Shown one piece after another: positions 18,242 through 25,789 of a stretch of DNA of 64,000 bases (position 1 is its first letter; each line of letters starts with the position of its first letter). This DNA comes from Campylobacter concisus. Its GTDB lineage: Bacteria; Campylobacterota; Campylobacteria; Campylobacterales; Campylobacteraceae. Both the position numbers and the translations under genes were made by a program. The notes beneath the pieces are model-generated. The model did not search any database. It saw only the letters and a list, made by a program, of their open reading frames with translations, and was not told where the DNA came from. The DNA lies in NCBI RefSeq assembly GCF_003049735.1, contig NZ_PIRM01000001.1, positions 310,001 to 374,000 of the forward strand, in the 5' to 3' direction.

Positions 18242-19024
18242 ATGAAAAAACTACTTCTTACCTCTTTAGTTGCTTTTGGTCTTAGTGTAAGTGCAAATGC
18301 AGCTGATAAATCAAAAACAATAATCGTTGGTGCTACACCTATCCCTCATGCTGAAATTTTAGAGGTTGTAAAGCCTATTTTGGTAAAAGATGGCTATACG
18401 CTTGAGATTAAAGAATTTAACGACTACACCACGCCAAATCTTGCAACAGAAGATGGCGATTTAGATGCAAATTTCTTTCAACACCTTCCATATTTGGACG
18501 AATTTAACAAAAACAAAGGCACTCACCTTGTAAAAACAGTTGGCGTGCACCTCGAGCCAATGGGCGTTTATTCTAAAAAGATAAAAGACATCAAAGATCT
18601 AAAAGATGGTTCGACCGTATCTATCCCAAATGATCCGACGAATGAAAGCCGTGCTTTAGATATTCTTGCAAATGCTGGACTTATTAAGCTAAACAATAAT
18701 CCGCTAAAAACTCCGCTTGATATAGTTGATAACCCTAAAAAACTTAAATTTGAAGAGATAGAGACTGCACAAGTACCAAGAACGCTTGATGACGTTACTA
18801 TCGCGGTTATTAACACAAACTATGCTCTAAATGCCAATCTCAATCCAGTAAAAGACGCACTTGTGCTTGAAAGCAAAAATAGCCCGTATGTAAACTACGT
18901 TGTAGTAAAGTCTGGCAACGAAAATAGCCCTAAAATAAAGGCTCTTGATAAGGCTATAAACTCATCAGAAGTTAAGAAATTTATCGAGATCAAATACAAC
19001 GGCGCGATTCTTCCAGCATTTTAA
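18242..19024 (+). CDS. metQ: MetQ/NlpA-family methionine-binding protein, copy 1
   Basis: This is the periplasmic substrate-binding protein of the MetNI importer. The signal peptide MKKLLLTSLVAFGLSVSANA is followed directly by ADKSKTIIVGATPIPHAEIL, and there is no lipobox cysteine, so it is expected to be soluble or only transiently membrane-held, unlike E. coli MetQ. NlpA-family marks include PHAEIL, DANFFQHLPYLDEFN and VPRTLDDVTIAVINTNYAL. The length is 260 aa. The ATG at 18242 follows AAGGATAATAA, which lies in a hairpin arm. A second, clearly related gene follows after about 75 bp. Which ligands the two copies prefer cannot be told from the sequence. Confidence 0.92.
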   Translation: MKKLLLTSLVAFGLSVSANAADKSKTIIVGATPIPHAEILEVVKPILVKDGYTLEIKEFNDYTTPNLATEDGDLDANFFQHLPYLDEFNKNKGTHLVKTVGVHLEPMGVYSKKIKDIKDLKDGSTVSIPNDPTNESRALDILANAGLIKLNNNPLKTPLDIVDNPKKLKFEEIETAQVPRTLDDVTIAVINTNYALNANLNPVKDALVLESKNSPYVNYVVVKSGNENSPKIKALDKAINSSEVKKFIEIKYNGAILPAF

Positions 19025-19037
19025 TTAAAAATTTAAA

Positions 19038-19076
19038 TAAGCGACGTGGAAGCTTTTACCTTTTTAGCGTCGCTTA
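19038..19076 (+). promoter_or_regulatory. Inverted repeat between the two metQ genes
   Basis: TAAGCGACG (19038-19046) pairs perfectly with CGTCGCTTA (19068-19076) around a 21-base loop. With no T-run after it, it may stabilise the upstream message or partly reduce read-through into the second metQ. Confidence 0.4.
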
Positions 19077-19099
19077 AACCAAATAAAAAAGGAAAAACA

Positions 19100-19879
19100 A
19101 TGAAATTTATCAAACTTTTAACCGCATCTTTAGTTGCTCTAAGCCTTCATGCAGCCGACAAAGACCATACCATAGTTGTTGGCGTCTCGCCAGTACCACA
19201 CGCTGAAATTTTAGAATTTGTAAAGCCAAAGCTAAAAGATAAAGGCTACGACCTTGTTATCTCTGAAATTTCAGACTACTCTATCCCAAATGTCGCCACA
19301 GAAGATGGCAGTTTGGATGCAAATTTCTTTCAGCATTTACCATATCTTGAGGAGCAAAACAAGGCTAGAGGCTTGCATCTTGTAAGCGTTGCAAATGTCC
19401 ATGTCGAGCCACTTGGCTTTTACTCTAAAAAGATAAAAAATATAAAAGAGTTAAAAGATGGTGCAAAAGTTGCGATCGCTTATGATCCATCAAATGGCAA
19501 TAGAGCGCTTAGAATTTTAGAAAAAGCTGGCCTTATCGAGATCGATAAAAACGTAAAAGTTGCAACTATAAATGACATAACTAAAAATCCTAAGAATTTA
19601 CAATTTGTAGAGCTTGAAGGTGCTCAGATACCAAGAACGCTTGATGATGTCGATATCGCTGCTATTAGCACAAATTTCGTCCTTGATCTTGGTATGAGCG
19701 TGGCAAAAGACGCACTTTTGCTTGAAGACGCCAACAGTCCTTATGCTAACATCATCGTCACAAAGGCTGGCAACGAAAATAACCCTAAAATCAAAGCTTT
19801 AGTTGATGCGGTACTTAGCCCTGATACTAAAAATTTCATCATTACTCGCTATAAAGGCGAGGTTATACCTGCATTTTAA
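19100..19879 (+). CDS. metQ: MetQ/NlpA-family methionine-binding protein, copy 2
   Basis: This is a second periplasmic binding protein, paralogous to the one at 18242. Both share PHAEIL, the ATEDGSLDANFFQHLPYLEE region, PLGFYSKKIK and QIPRTLDDVDIAAISTNF. The signal peptide MKFIKLLTASLVALSLHA ends before ADKDHTIVV with no lipobox. I chose the ATG at 19100 (259 aa), which follows AAAAAAGGAAAAACA. An upstream start at 19046 would run through the inter-gene inverted repeat and add a non-signal N-terminus. Tandem copies suggest either dosage or split substrate range (for example L- and D-methionine or a related sulfur compound), which is speculation. A clear terminator follows. Confidence 0.91.
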   Translation: MKFIKLLTASLVALSLHAADKDHTIVVGVSPVPHAEILEFVKPKLKDKGYDLVISEISDYSIPNVATEDGSLDANFFQHLPYLEEQNKARGLHLVSVANVHVEPLGFYSKKIKNIKELKDGAKVAIAYDPSNGNRALRILEKAGLIEIDKNVKVATINDITKNPKNLQFVELEGAQIPRTLDDVDIAAISTNFVLDLGMSVAKDALLLEDANSPYANIIVTKAGNENNPKIKALVDAVLSPDTKNFIITRYKGEVIPAF

Positions 19880-19884
19880 AAACG

Positions 19885-19910
19885 GGGCGAGCTTTCGCCC
19901 TATTTTGTTT
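19885..19910 (+). terminator. Intrinsic terminator after metQ copy 2
   Basis: GGGCGA and TCGCCC form a 6-bp stem with a 4-base loop, followed by TATTTTGTTT. This is the best-formed intrinsic terminator in the window and it closes the met locus. Confidence 0.75.
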
Positions 19911-19980
19911 CTAATTTCATTTTGTTTTATAAGCTATAAACTCTCTTTATTTTTGTCAAAAAGCTTAAGCTATGCTTTGC

Positions 19981-19986
19981 TAAAAT
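19981..19986 (+). promoter_or_regulatory. Candidate -10 box for dedA
   Basis: TAAAAT sits about 24 bases before the expected untranslated leader of dedA, whose ATG is at 20017, downstream of the met terminator. Pattern match only. Confidence 0.35.
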
Positions 19987-20016
19987 GGCTCACTTTAAAA
20001 TTTTTCAGGAATTTAA

Positions 20017-20607
20017 ATGCTGCATGATGTTATTGATTTTATAGTTGCGAGCGTAAGTAGCTGGGGTTATGCTGGCATATTTGTGATGATGTTTTTAGAA
20101 AGCTCGTTTTTTCCATTTCCAAGCGAGGTCGCAATGATACCGGCTGGCTATTTGGCACATAAAGGTGAAATGAGTTTAATTTTGGCCTTTCTTGCAGGTA
20201 CGCTCGGTAGCTTACTTGGAGCTATTTTTAACTATTATCTTTGCTACTTTTTTGGTCGCGAGATCGTTTTAAAATACGGCAAATTTGTGGGAATCACTCA
20301 TGAAAAAATGGATAAATTTGAGGCATTTTTCAATAAACACGGCGAAATTTCTACATTTAACTCACGTCTGATTCCTGGCATTCGTCAATACATCAGCCTA
20401 CCAGCTGGACTTGCTAAGATGAATATTTTTAGATTTTGCCTATTTACCACGCTTGGTGCTGGGATTTGGTGTGCTGTTTTGCTTGGAGTTGGCTATTTTT
20501 TAGGCTCAAATCCTGATAAACAGACACTTTTAATAATCACGATCTCTCTTTTAGCTGTAGTTGCAGTAATAAGCGTGGTCTATATAATAAAGCAAAGAAA
20601 ATGCTAA
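20017..20607 (+). CDS. DedA-family (SNARE-associated) membrane protein
   Basis: This is an inner-membrane protein of the DedA/VTT family, whose members are lipid flippases or undecaprenyl-phosphate recyclers and which affect membrane potential and division. It has about five hydrophobic segments. Family motifs are visible: [16 protein letters not shown] near residue 20, [22 protein letters not shown], and [22 protein letters not shown] with the conserved Arg and Gly-Pro-rich loop. The length of 196 aa is normal. The ATG at 20017 follows CAGGAATTTAA. It stands alone between the met terminator and the convergent murI. The substrate is not predictable. Confidence 0.9.
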   Translation: MLHDVIDFIVASVSSWGYAGIFVMMFLESSFFPFPSEVAMIPAGYLAHKGEMSLILAFLAGTLGSLLGAIFNYYLCYFFGREIVLKYGKFVGITHEKMDKFEAFFNKHGEISTFNSRLIPGIRQYISLPAGLAKMNIFRFCLFTTLGAGIWCAVLLGVGYFLGSNPDKQTLLIITISLLAVVAVISVVYIIKQRKC

Positions 20608-20608
20608 A

Positions 20609-20626
20609 TACATATAAAAATATGTA
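20609..20626. terminator. Weak AT hairpin between dedA and murI
   Basis: TACATAT and ATATGTA form a 7-bp stem with an AAAA loop in the 70-bp gap between two convergent genes. It could act in either direction but lacks GC pairs. Confidence 0.3.
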
Positions 20627-20678
20627 AAATTTAATGTATTTTTCTAAAATTTTACTCAAGGTTTTAGCTAAATTTAGC

Positions 20679-21467
20679 CTAGCAAATCTCTCTCATCTTC
20701 TCTAATCTAGCTAAATTTCTTGAAATTTTATCTAGCTCAAATTTACTGAATACTTCATTGCCAGAATAAAAAAATCTAACTTTTGTGGCTTTATTTAAAG
20801 TAGAAATTTTTAGTCCAAGCTCGCTTATAAGGCGGTTTATTGTCCCTTCGTTGCCATCAATTATGCTTATATTTGACGGCAAAATTTCTCTTAGGCTATC
20901 TTTAAAATAGTTAAAGTGCGTGCAGCCAAGCACCAAAAAACCAAATTTACTTAGATCAAATTTGGCTAACTCTTCTTTTAGATATGATTTCACATTCTCG
21001 GTGTAAAATTCCCCATTTTCAGCAAAATTTACAAGGCGTGGTAGAGCGAGCAGCTCAGTCTTATCTTTTGCGTGTAAATTTGCGATCAGCCCTTTTAGTT
21101 TTGCACCATTTACGGTGACTGGTGTGGCTATGACTAGCGTTTTTAAGGCATCATTATGGCTTAAGTCATGCGCCTTTTTTACGGCTGGCTCCATGCCGAT
21201 TATAGGTACATTTAAATTTGCTCTAAGCTCTTTTATCGCTACGCTTGTTGCCGTGTTACAAGCTACTACAACGGCGTTTGCACCATTCTCTATGAGAAAT
21301 TTCACCGCATCAAAGCTAAATTTTAATATCTCATCCCTGCTCTTTTGTCCGTATGGGACATTTTTCACGTCTGCGTAATATAAAAATTCATGCTCACTAA
21401 GCTTGCTTAAAGCTTCATTTAAGACGCTCAGCCCGCCAAGTCCTGAGTCAAATATACCTATCTTCAT
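20679..21467 (-). CDS. murI: Glutamate racemase
   Basis: This enzyme converts L-glutamate to D-glutamate for peptidoglycan. It opens with KIGIFDSGLGGLSVL and has both catalytic cysteines in their motifs: VVACNTATS and LVLGCTHFNYF, which form the two-base mechanism. VPYGQKS and PIIGMEPAVKKA are also typical. I chose the ATG at 21467 (262 aa) because it follows AAGGAAGGGC, and a TATAAT box at 21488-21493 would start the transcript downstream of the alternative start at 21488. It is transcribed alone and is divergent from ftsW and murG, also cell-wall genes. Confidence 0.95.
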   Translation of the reverse strand: MKIGIFDSGLGGLSVLNEALSKLSEHEFLYYADVKNVPYGQKSRDEILKFSFDAVKFLIENGANAVVVACNTATSVAIKELRANLNVPIIGMEPAVKKAHDLSHNDALKTLVIATPVTVNGAKLKGLIANLHAKDKTELLALPRLVNFAENGEFYTENVKSYLKEELAKFDLSKFGFLVLGCTHFNYFKDSLREILPSNISIIDGNEGTINRLISELGLKISTLNKATKVRFFYSGNEVFSKFELDKISRNLARLEKMREIC

Positions 21468-21487
21468 GCCCTTCCTTAAAGCCTGCA

Positions 21488-21493
21488 ATTATA
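21488..21493 (-). promoter_or_regulatory. -10 box for murI
   Basis: The minus strand reads TATAAT in GCTATAATTGC context, giving a transcript start near 21481, 14 bases before the murI ATG and just ahead of its AAGGAAGGG. Confidence 0.5.
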
Positions 21494-21534
21494 GCAAATA
21501 ATATCTTTGTAAGCCGTTTTTTATTATACTTTGG

Positions 21535-21540
21535 CACTTT
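21535..21540 (+). promoter_or_regulatory. Candidate -10 box for ftsW-murG
   Basis: TATACT, within TTATTATACTTTGG, predicts a start near 21547, just before the GGAG that serves ftsW. Pattern match only. Confidence 0.35.
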
Positions 21541-21558
21541 TTAAACTTGGAGTTAAAT

Positions 21559-22719
21559 TTGGCAGTTGATAAGATCATTTTCTATCTTTGTTCGACTTTG
21601 ATCGCTATAAGCATTATTTTTTCACTATCTTTGCCAGTTTTTACGGTTTTATTTTTTAATTACGACGAATTTCACTTTTTTATTCGCCAGTTCATTGTTG
21701 GTTGTATCGGAATTTTCATTATGTGGTGGCTCTCTAGACTCAATCCTGAAAAGACGCTTGTTTGGATAGGGTTTGGCCTTCTTATATCTTGCGGTATCGC
21801 CATGGGGCTAATGCATGCATTGCCAGCTTCAATGGTAACTGACGCTGGTGGTGCTAGACGTTGGATTAGGCTACCTGGCTTTTCGCTAGCTCCAGTCGAG
21901 TTTTTTAAAATCGGTTTTGTCTACTTCTTAGCTTGGAGTTTTACTAGAAAATTTAGTGAGGGCAAAAGAACCTTGCTAGATGAGATTAAGATACTTATGC
22001 CTTATATTATTCTTTTTGGTGTTGCTATCTTTCTTATCGCTGTTATGCAAAATGACCTTGGTCAAGTGGTCGTGCTGGCACTTACATTTGTGACAATGGC
22101 ACTTTTTGCAGGAGCAAGTGCGAGACTTTTTAGCATCGGTATCTTAGGAGCTGCTTTTGTTATGACAGTAGCGATAATCAGCTCTGAACATAGAATTTTA
22201 CGTATAAAGTCATGGTGGGGCACGATACAAAATATGGTGCTTTCTTTCTTACCTGACAGCGTTGCAGATGTATTAAGAGTAGCTGATGCACCAGAGCCAT
22301 ATCAAATTTCTCACTCATTAAATGCTATAAAACATGGCGAATTTTTCGGCGAAGGGCTTGGCGCTGGTATCTTTAAGCTCGGCTTTTTAAGTGAGGTACA
22401 TACTGACTTTGTATTAGCTGGTATCGCTGAAGAGGTTGGTGTATTTGGTATTTTGTGTATCGTAGCTATATTTATAACGCTACTTTATAGAATTTTTAGA
22501 ATTTCAGCTAGAAGCGAAAATAAGGTCTATCATTTATTTACGCTTGGTGTCGGGCTTATATTATCGTTTTCATTTTTAATGAATAGCTATGGCATCACAT
22601 CGATCACGCCTATCAAAGGTATTGCTGTGCCATTTCTTAGTTATGGCGGTAGCTCCGTGCTTGCGATTTGTATTGGTATCGGTATGGTTTTGATGGTTAG
22701 TAAAAGGGCAAAATTATGA
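21559..22719 (+). CDS. ftsW: Septal peptidoglycan polymerase FtsW (SEDS family)
   Basis: This is a multi-pass SEDS glycosyltransferase that works with FtsI at the division site. About ten hydrophobic helices are visible, along with the signature RRWIRLPGFSLAPVEFFK, a central AVMQNDLGQVVVLA (the Asp is the SEDS catalytic position by family knowledge) and a C-terminal FAGIAEEVG-like loop (VLAGIAEEVGVFG) ending in PIKGIAVPFLSYGGSS. I chose the TTG at 21559 (386 aa). GGAG sits 6 bases before it, and a TTG four codons upstream overlaps that ribosome site. It overlaps murG by 4 bases, so the two are co-translated. FtsW is preferred over RodA because of the murG partner. Confidence 0.92.
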   Translation: MAVDKIIFYLCSTLIAISIIFSLSLPVFTVLFFNYDEFHFFIRQFIVGCIGIFIMWWLSRLNPEKTLVWIGFGLLISCGIAMGLMHALPASMVTDAGGARRWIRLPGFSLAPVEFFKIGFVYFLAWSFTRKFSEGKRTLLDEIKILMPYIILFGVAIFLIAVMQNDLGQVVVLALTFVTMALFAGASARLFSIGILGAAFVMTVAIISSEHRILRIKSWWGTIQNMVLSFLPDSVADVLRVADAPEPYQISHSLNAIKHGEFFGEGLGAGIFKLGFLSEVHTDFVLAGIAEEVGVFGILCIVAIFITLLYRIFRISARSENKVYHLFTLGVGLILSFSFLMNSYGITSITPIKGIAVPFLSYGGSSVLAICIGIGMVLMVSKRAKL

Positions 22720-23738
22720 TTGTTATTTGTGGTGGAGGAACTGGTGGGCATTTAGCGATCGCAAGAAGCTTTTGCGAGGAGCTAAATAGACGAGATATTA
22801 AGCCCATTTTTATTGGTTCAACTAGTGGTCAAGATAAATTTTGGTTTGAAAATGATGAGAATTTTTTAGAAAAATTTTTCTTGCCAAGTAGTGGCGTGGT
22901 AAATAAGAGAGGCTTTGCTAAACTAAAATCACTAACAAATATCGTAAATCTTGCTTTAAAATGTAGAAAAATTTTTAAGCAAAATGGCGTTAAGGCAGTC
23001 ATTAGCGTTGGTGGCTATTCAGCAGCTCCAGCAGCCATTGCGGCCATTATCTCAAAAGTGCCACTTTTTATCCACGAACAAAATGCTGTAATGGGCAAAT
23101 TAAATAAAATTTTAAGGCCTTATGCGAAAGGCTTTTTTAGCTCTTATGATGAAGTTTCGCCCTACCCTTATCCCGTAGCAAAGAAATTTTTCGATAGTGC
23201 AAGAGTGAGAGAGGAGCTAAAGACTATTTTGTTTTTGGGCGGCTCGCAAGGCGCAAAAGCGATAAATGAACTAGCTATAAATTTAGCTCCATATCTTAAA
23301 GAAAAGGGCATAAATATAATTCATCAATGTGGTAAAAACGGCTTTGATGAACTTAAAAAAAGATATGATGAACTTGGCTTTAATGAAACGAATTTAGAAA
23401 TTTTTGAATTTAGTAAAGAGATAGAAAATAATATGAGCAAGGCTGACCTTGCCATATCAAGAGCAGGAGCTAGCTCGCTTTGGGAGCTTTGTGCAAATTC
23501 TTTGCCATCTATCTTTGTGCCATTTCCTTATGCTGCTGGTAATCATCAGTTTTATAACGCTAAATTTTTAAAAGATAAAGGCATTGCTGAAATTTGCTTG
23601 CAAAATGGAGAAATTTTAGACAAAGACGAAGTTATAAGAATGATAGAAAATTTTGATCTAAACAAAAGCAGTAAAGCTCTAAAAGAGATCCTTTTGCCAA
23701 ATGGAGCAAAAGAGATAATTGATAAAATTTTAAACTAG
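22716..23738 (+). CDS. murG: MurG, lipid II-forming GlcNAc transferase
   Basis: This peripheral membrane glycosyltransferase adds GlcNAc to lipid I to give lipid II. The N-terminal Gly-rich loop is CGGGTGGHLAIA, the second Gly-rich region is VISVGGYSAAPAAIAA with HEQNAVMGK, and the C-terminal donor site includes FLGGSQGAKAINELA and AISRAGASSLWEL followed by PFPYAAGNHQ. The length of 340 aa is normal. The ATG overlaps the ftsW stop by 4 bases, linking lipid II synthesis with its polymerase. Its last 9 bases overlap the stop of the convergent unknown gene on minus. Confidence 0.95.
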   Translation: MIVICGGGTGGHLAIARSFCEELNRRDIKPIFIGSTSGQDKFWFENDENFLEKFFLPSSGVVNKRGFAKLKSLTNIVNLALKCRKIFKQNGVKAVISVGGYSAAPAAIAAIISKVPLFIHEQNAVMGKLNKILRPYAKGFFSSYDEVSPYPYPVAKKFFDSARVREELKTILFLGGSQGAKAINELAINLAPYLKEKGINIIHQCGKNGFDELKKRYDELGFNETNLEIFEFSKEIENNMSKADLAISRAGASSLWELCANSLPSIFVPFPYAAGNHQFYNAKFLKDKGIAEICLQNGEILDKDEVIRMIENFDLNKSSKALKEILLPNGAKEIIDKILN

Positions 23739-24464
23739 CTCCTCGCCTATCGCACAAGCTTTTAGTTCTTTTAGCTCAAAGATCAAGTAATGATAAATAA
23801 GCTCATTTGTATTTAAAATTTTTGCACTAAAGACCGGTTTTATCATAGTTATTATCTTGTCAGTTATACCCGCGATCTCTACCAGTAAAAGCTCATCTTT
23901 GCGTTGTTTCGCTGCCTTAATACAATTATAAAAGAACGTATAAATTATCTTAAAATTTTGTAAAATAACATTTGAAACTATCCTAGAATGAATATGCAAA
24001 ACATTATGTATACGCTCTTGTAGAGTATTTAGCTCTGCAAGTATTGATTTTATTTGAGTAGTATCTGTTGTCCTAGAAAAGAGATTTTTTGCTTTATTTT
24101 TGTTTTGTATTTGATACTCTGCTACTAAAATTTCTATTATATTTAAAATGGCAACATAGCTTTCTTGCAAATTTTCATTTGCCTTAAAGCTTACACCGTT
24201 TTTCTCAATTTTATAATTTAAGCTTCTCTTTATCTGCTCCAAATAAGTACTAATATTTTCATAATAGTCCTCTGTGTTGAAGACACTTTTAAAGAAATCG
24301 CTTTCACCTTTTAAATTTGCAAGCTTTTTTTTAAGTTCATCAGCGTTTTTATTAAACTCAACAACCCCAACTGCCAACCCGATCTCGTGCTCACTATTTT
24401 GTTCTAATGCTGTCAAACTTTCTTTTAGTACCAAAATTTGTTTTTGAATATTTTGAAAATCCAT
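23730..24464 (-). CDS. Hypothetical protein, helical, unknown function
   Basis: I do not recognise this 244-aa protein. It starts MDFQNIQKQILVLKESLTALEQNSEHEIGL and is rich in Leu, Lys, Glu and Asn, with heptad-like spacing in residues 5-60 that suggests a coiled coil. It has no signal peptide, membrane helix or catalytic motif that I can see. I chose the ATG at 24464 because it follows AAAAGAGAAAAA and lies about 20 bases after a TAAAAT box. A longer frame starting at 24584 would run through the tRNA-Arg gene and is rejected. It converges on murG with a 9-bp overlap. A structural or regulatory role linked to cell division is possible but rests only on position. Confidence 0.75.
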   Translation of the reverse strand: MDFQNIQKQILVLKESLTALEQNSEHEIGLAVGVVEFNKNADELKKKLANLKGESDFFKSVFNTEDYYENISTYLEQIKRSLNYKIEKNGVSFKANENLQESYVAILNIIEILVAEYQIQNKNKAKNLFSRTTDTTQIKSILAELNTLQERIHNVLHIHSRIVSNVILQNFKIIYTFFYNCIKAAKQRKDELLLVEIAGITDKIITMIKPVFSAKILNTNELIYHYLIFELKELKACAIGEELV

Positions 24465-24489
24465 TTTTTCTCTTTTAATTTTTTTGCTT

Positions 24490-24495
24490 ATTTTA
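24490..24495 (-). promoter_or_regulatory. Candidate -10 box for the unknown gene downstream of tRNA-Arg
   Basis: The minus strand reads TAAAAT within TATAGTAAAATAAGC, with a predicted start near 24483. It supports the ATG at 24464 for the next gene. Confidence 0.4.
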
Positions 24496-24535
24496 CTATA
24501 AAAATTATGAAGTTTGTCATTAAGAATTAAAAAGA

Positions 24536-24612
24536 TGGTGCGCCCGAGAGAATTCGAATCTCTGACCTTTTGAACCGCAATCAAATGCTCTATCCAGCTG
24601 AGCTACGAGCGC
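24536..24612 (-). tRNA. tRNA-Arg, anticodon GCG
   Basis: The minus strand folds into a full cloverleaf. The acceptor GCGCTCG pairs with CGGGCGC (one G-U), and the D arm contains GCTCAGCTGGATAGAGC. The anticodon stem TTTGA/TCAAA has loop TTGCGGT, and the T arm contains GAGATTCGAATTCTC. The CCA end is encoded. The anticodon GCG reads CGC and CGU as Arg. Many bacteria use ACG (edited to ICG) for this box, so the genomic G34 is worth noting. Confidence 0.95.
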
Positions 24613-24631
24613 ACAAGAAAGTTAAGTCGAG

Positions 24632-24637
24632 ATATTA
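24632..24637 (-). promoter_or_regulatory. -10 box for tRNA-Arg
   Basis: The minus strand reads TAATAT after GGC, with a predicted start near 24625, 13 bases before the tRNA. It resembles the epsilonproteobacterial extended -10. Confidence 0.45.
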
Positions 24638-24692
24638 GCCAAACTTTCCTTAAAGAAAAATTGTATTCATTTTAATTTTATAACTGTTTTAG

Positions 24693-24698
24693 TAAAAT
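24693..24698 (+). promoter_or_regulatory. Candidate -10 box for the 61-aa gene
   Basis: TAAAAT within TTTTAGTAAAATCC lies about 25 bases before the ATG at 24723. AAAAGGAGCAAAG follows as ribosome site. Confidence 0.4.
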
Positions 24699-24722
24699 CC
24701 AATAAAAATAAAAGGAGCAAAG

Positions 24723-24908
24723 ATGAATGATTTTTTCGATAGTTTAAAAGAGATAAAAAAAGAACTTACTAAAGAGCAAGGTGAGATCAAAAAAACTCAA
24801 AAAGAAGCCGTTTCTCATACAAAAGAAGAGGCGATCTCATATAAAGAAAATAAGCTAAAAAACGAATTTGCAGATTACATTAAAGGCCAAGATATAAGAA
24901 AAATATAA
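24723..24908 (+). CDS. Small charged hypothetical protein (61 aa)
   Basis: This is a short highly charged protein: 15 Lys, many Glu, no Cys or Trp. It starts MNDFFDSLKEIKKELTKEQ and is predicted to be one long amphipathic helix or coiled coil up to about residue 50. The strong ribosome site AAAAGGAGCAAAG and an upstream TAAAAT box argue that it is a real gene and not a chance frame. It is followed after 50 bases by a J-domain gene, so the two may share a transcript. I do not know its function. A small chaperone-associated or nucleic-acid-associated helix would fit but is not shown. Confidence 0.7.
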   Translation: MNDFFDSLKEIKKELTKEQGEIKKTQKEAVSHTKEEAISYKENKLKNEFADYIKGQDIRKI

Positions 24909-24958
24909 ATTTGGAATGCTTATTGCTAAAACATGTAATATTTTATGTGGAGTAGGCA

Positions 24959-25789
24959 ATGAAAGTTACGCAAACATTAGAATCTCTAAGTATTTTAACT
25001 GATAATGACACTTTGTTTCGTGAGCTTAGAGATATGATAAGCAGAAATTTTACAAAAATTTTATCTAATAAAAATAAGGTTATTTCGTTTTACGAAGAGA
25101 GCGAGATCCCGCAACGCAAGTGCTTTTTAAAATTTATAAAAAAACTTTATGAAAAGCAAAGTGATGATAAACTCGATATTCGTTTTGCAAACTATAAAAC
25201 CATAAAACTTGGCTTTGTTCAAAAAAATACCCTAACTCCAGTCATTAGCCTAAATGTAAATTTTGTAAAAAATGAAGCCAAATTTGAACTAAAAGATGCA
25301 CTTTGCAGAGATTTTGCTAGCTACATCAGCGAGAGTCTGGTAAAAAGCAATGTTACTTTTAGCAAAAATGATGATTTTTTAAACATCACCATCTCAAACG
25401 ACAACGACATAAACACATTAAACAAACTGCTCTACAAAAGAAGCTATCCAAAATTTAGCGTAAATTTTATCTATGATGAAGAAGGCTACAAAGCCTTTAA
25501 ACAAGGCATAAAAATAAAAAGCTCATCTAAATTTGTAAGCAGATTTTCTGTGCTTGCAAATTTACTTGAGGAAAATTTTGAGATTTTAGGTTGCAAAAAA
25601 GATGATGACTTTGAAACTATCAGGCAAAGCTATCTTTCACTCGTAAATATCTATCACCCAGATAGGCACGCCAACAAAAATCCTCTCATACAAGAAGAAT
25701 ACGCAAAGAAATTTAAAAATATTCAATCTGCTTATGAGAGCCTAAAACCATACTTTAAAAATCAAGAAAATTTTGTGATGGTTGGCTAG
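24959..25789 (+). CDS. J-domain (DnaJ-like) co-chaperone, C-terminal J domain
   Basis: The C-terminal 60-70 residues form a J domain that would stimulate DnaK ATPase: FEILGCKKDDDFETIRQSYLSLVNIYHPDRHANK contains the HPD tripeptide near residue 232, followed by the helix IQSAYESLKPYF. The first 200 residues are unlike the Gly/Phe or zinc regions of DnaJ and resemble nothing I can name, and there is no signal peptide or membrane helix. J domains at the C-terminus mark dedicated co-chaperones (DjlA/TerB-like or HscB-like classes) rather than general DnaJ. The start is ATG at 24959, after GTGGAGTAGGCA. The stop overlaps the TTG of the next gene by 8 bases, suggesting translational coupling. Confidence 0.82.
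   Translation: MKVTQTLESLSILTDNDTLFRELRDMISRNFTKILSNKNKVISFYEESEIPQRKCFLKFIKKLYEKQSDDKLDIRFANYKTIKLGFVQKNTLTPVISLNVNFVKNEAKFELKDALCRDFASYISESLVKSNVTFSKNDDFLNITISNDNDINTLNKLLYKRSYPKFSVNFIYDEEGYKAFKQGIKIKSSSKFVSRFSVLANLLEENFEILGCKKDDDFETIRQSYLSLVNIYHPDRHANKNPLIQEEYAKKFKNIQSAYESLKPYFKNQENFVMVG

Noticed and set aside
24465..24584. Longer N-terminus for the unknown minus gene
   Set aside because: It would translate the tRNA-Arg 3' half; a -10 box and a ribosome site support the ATG at 24464.
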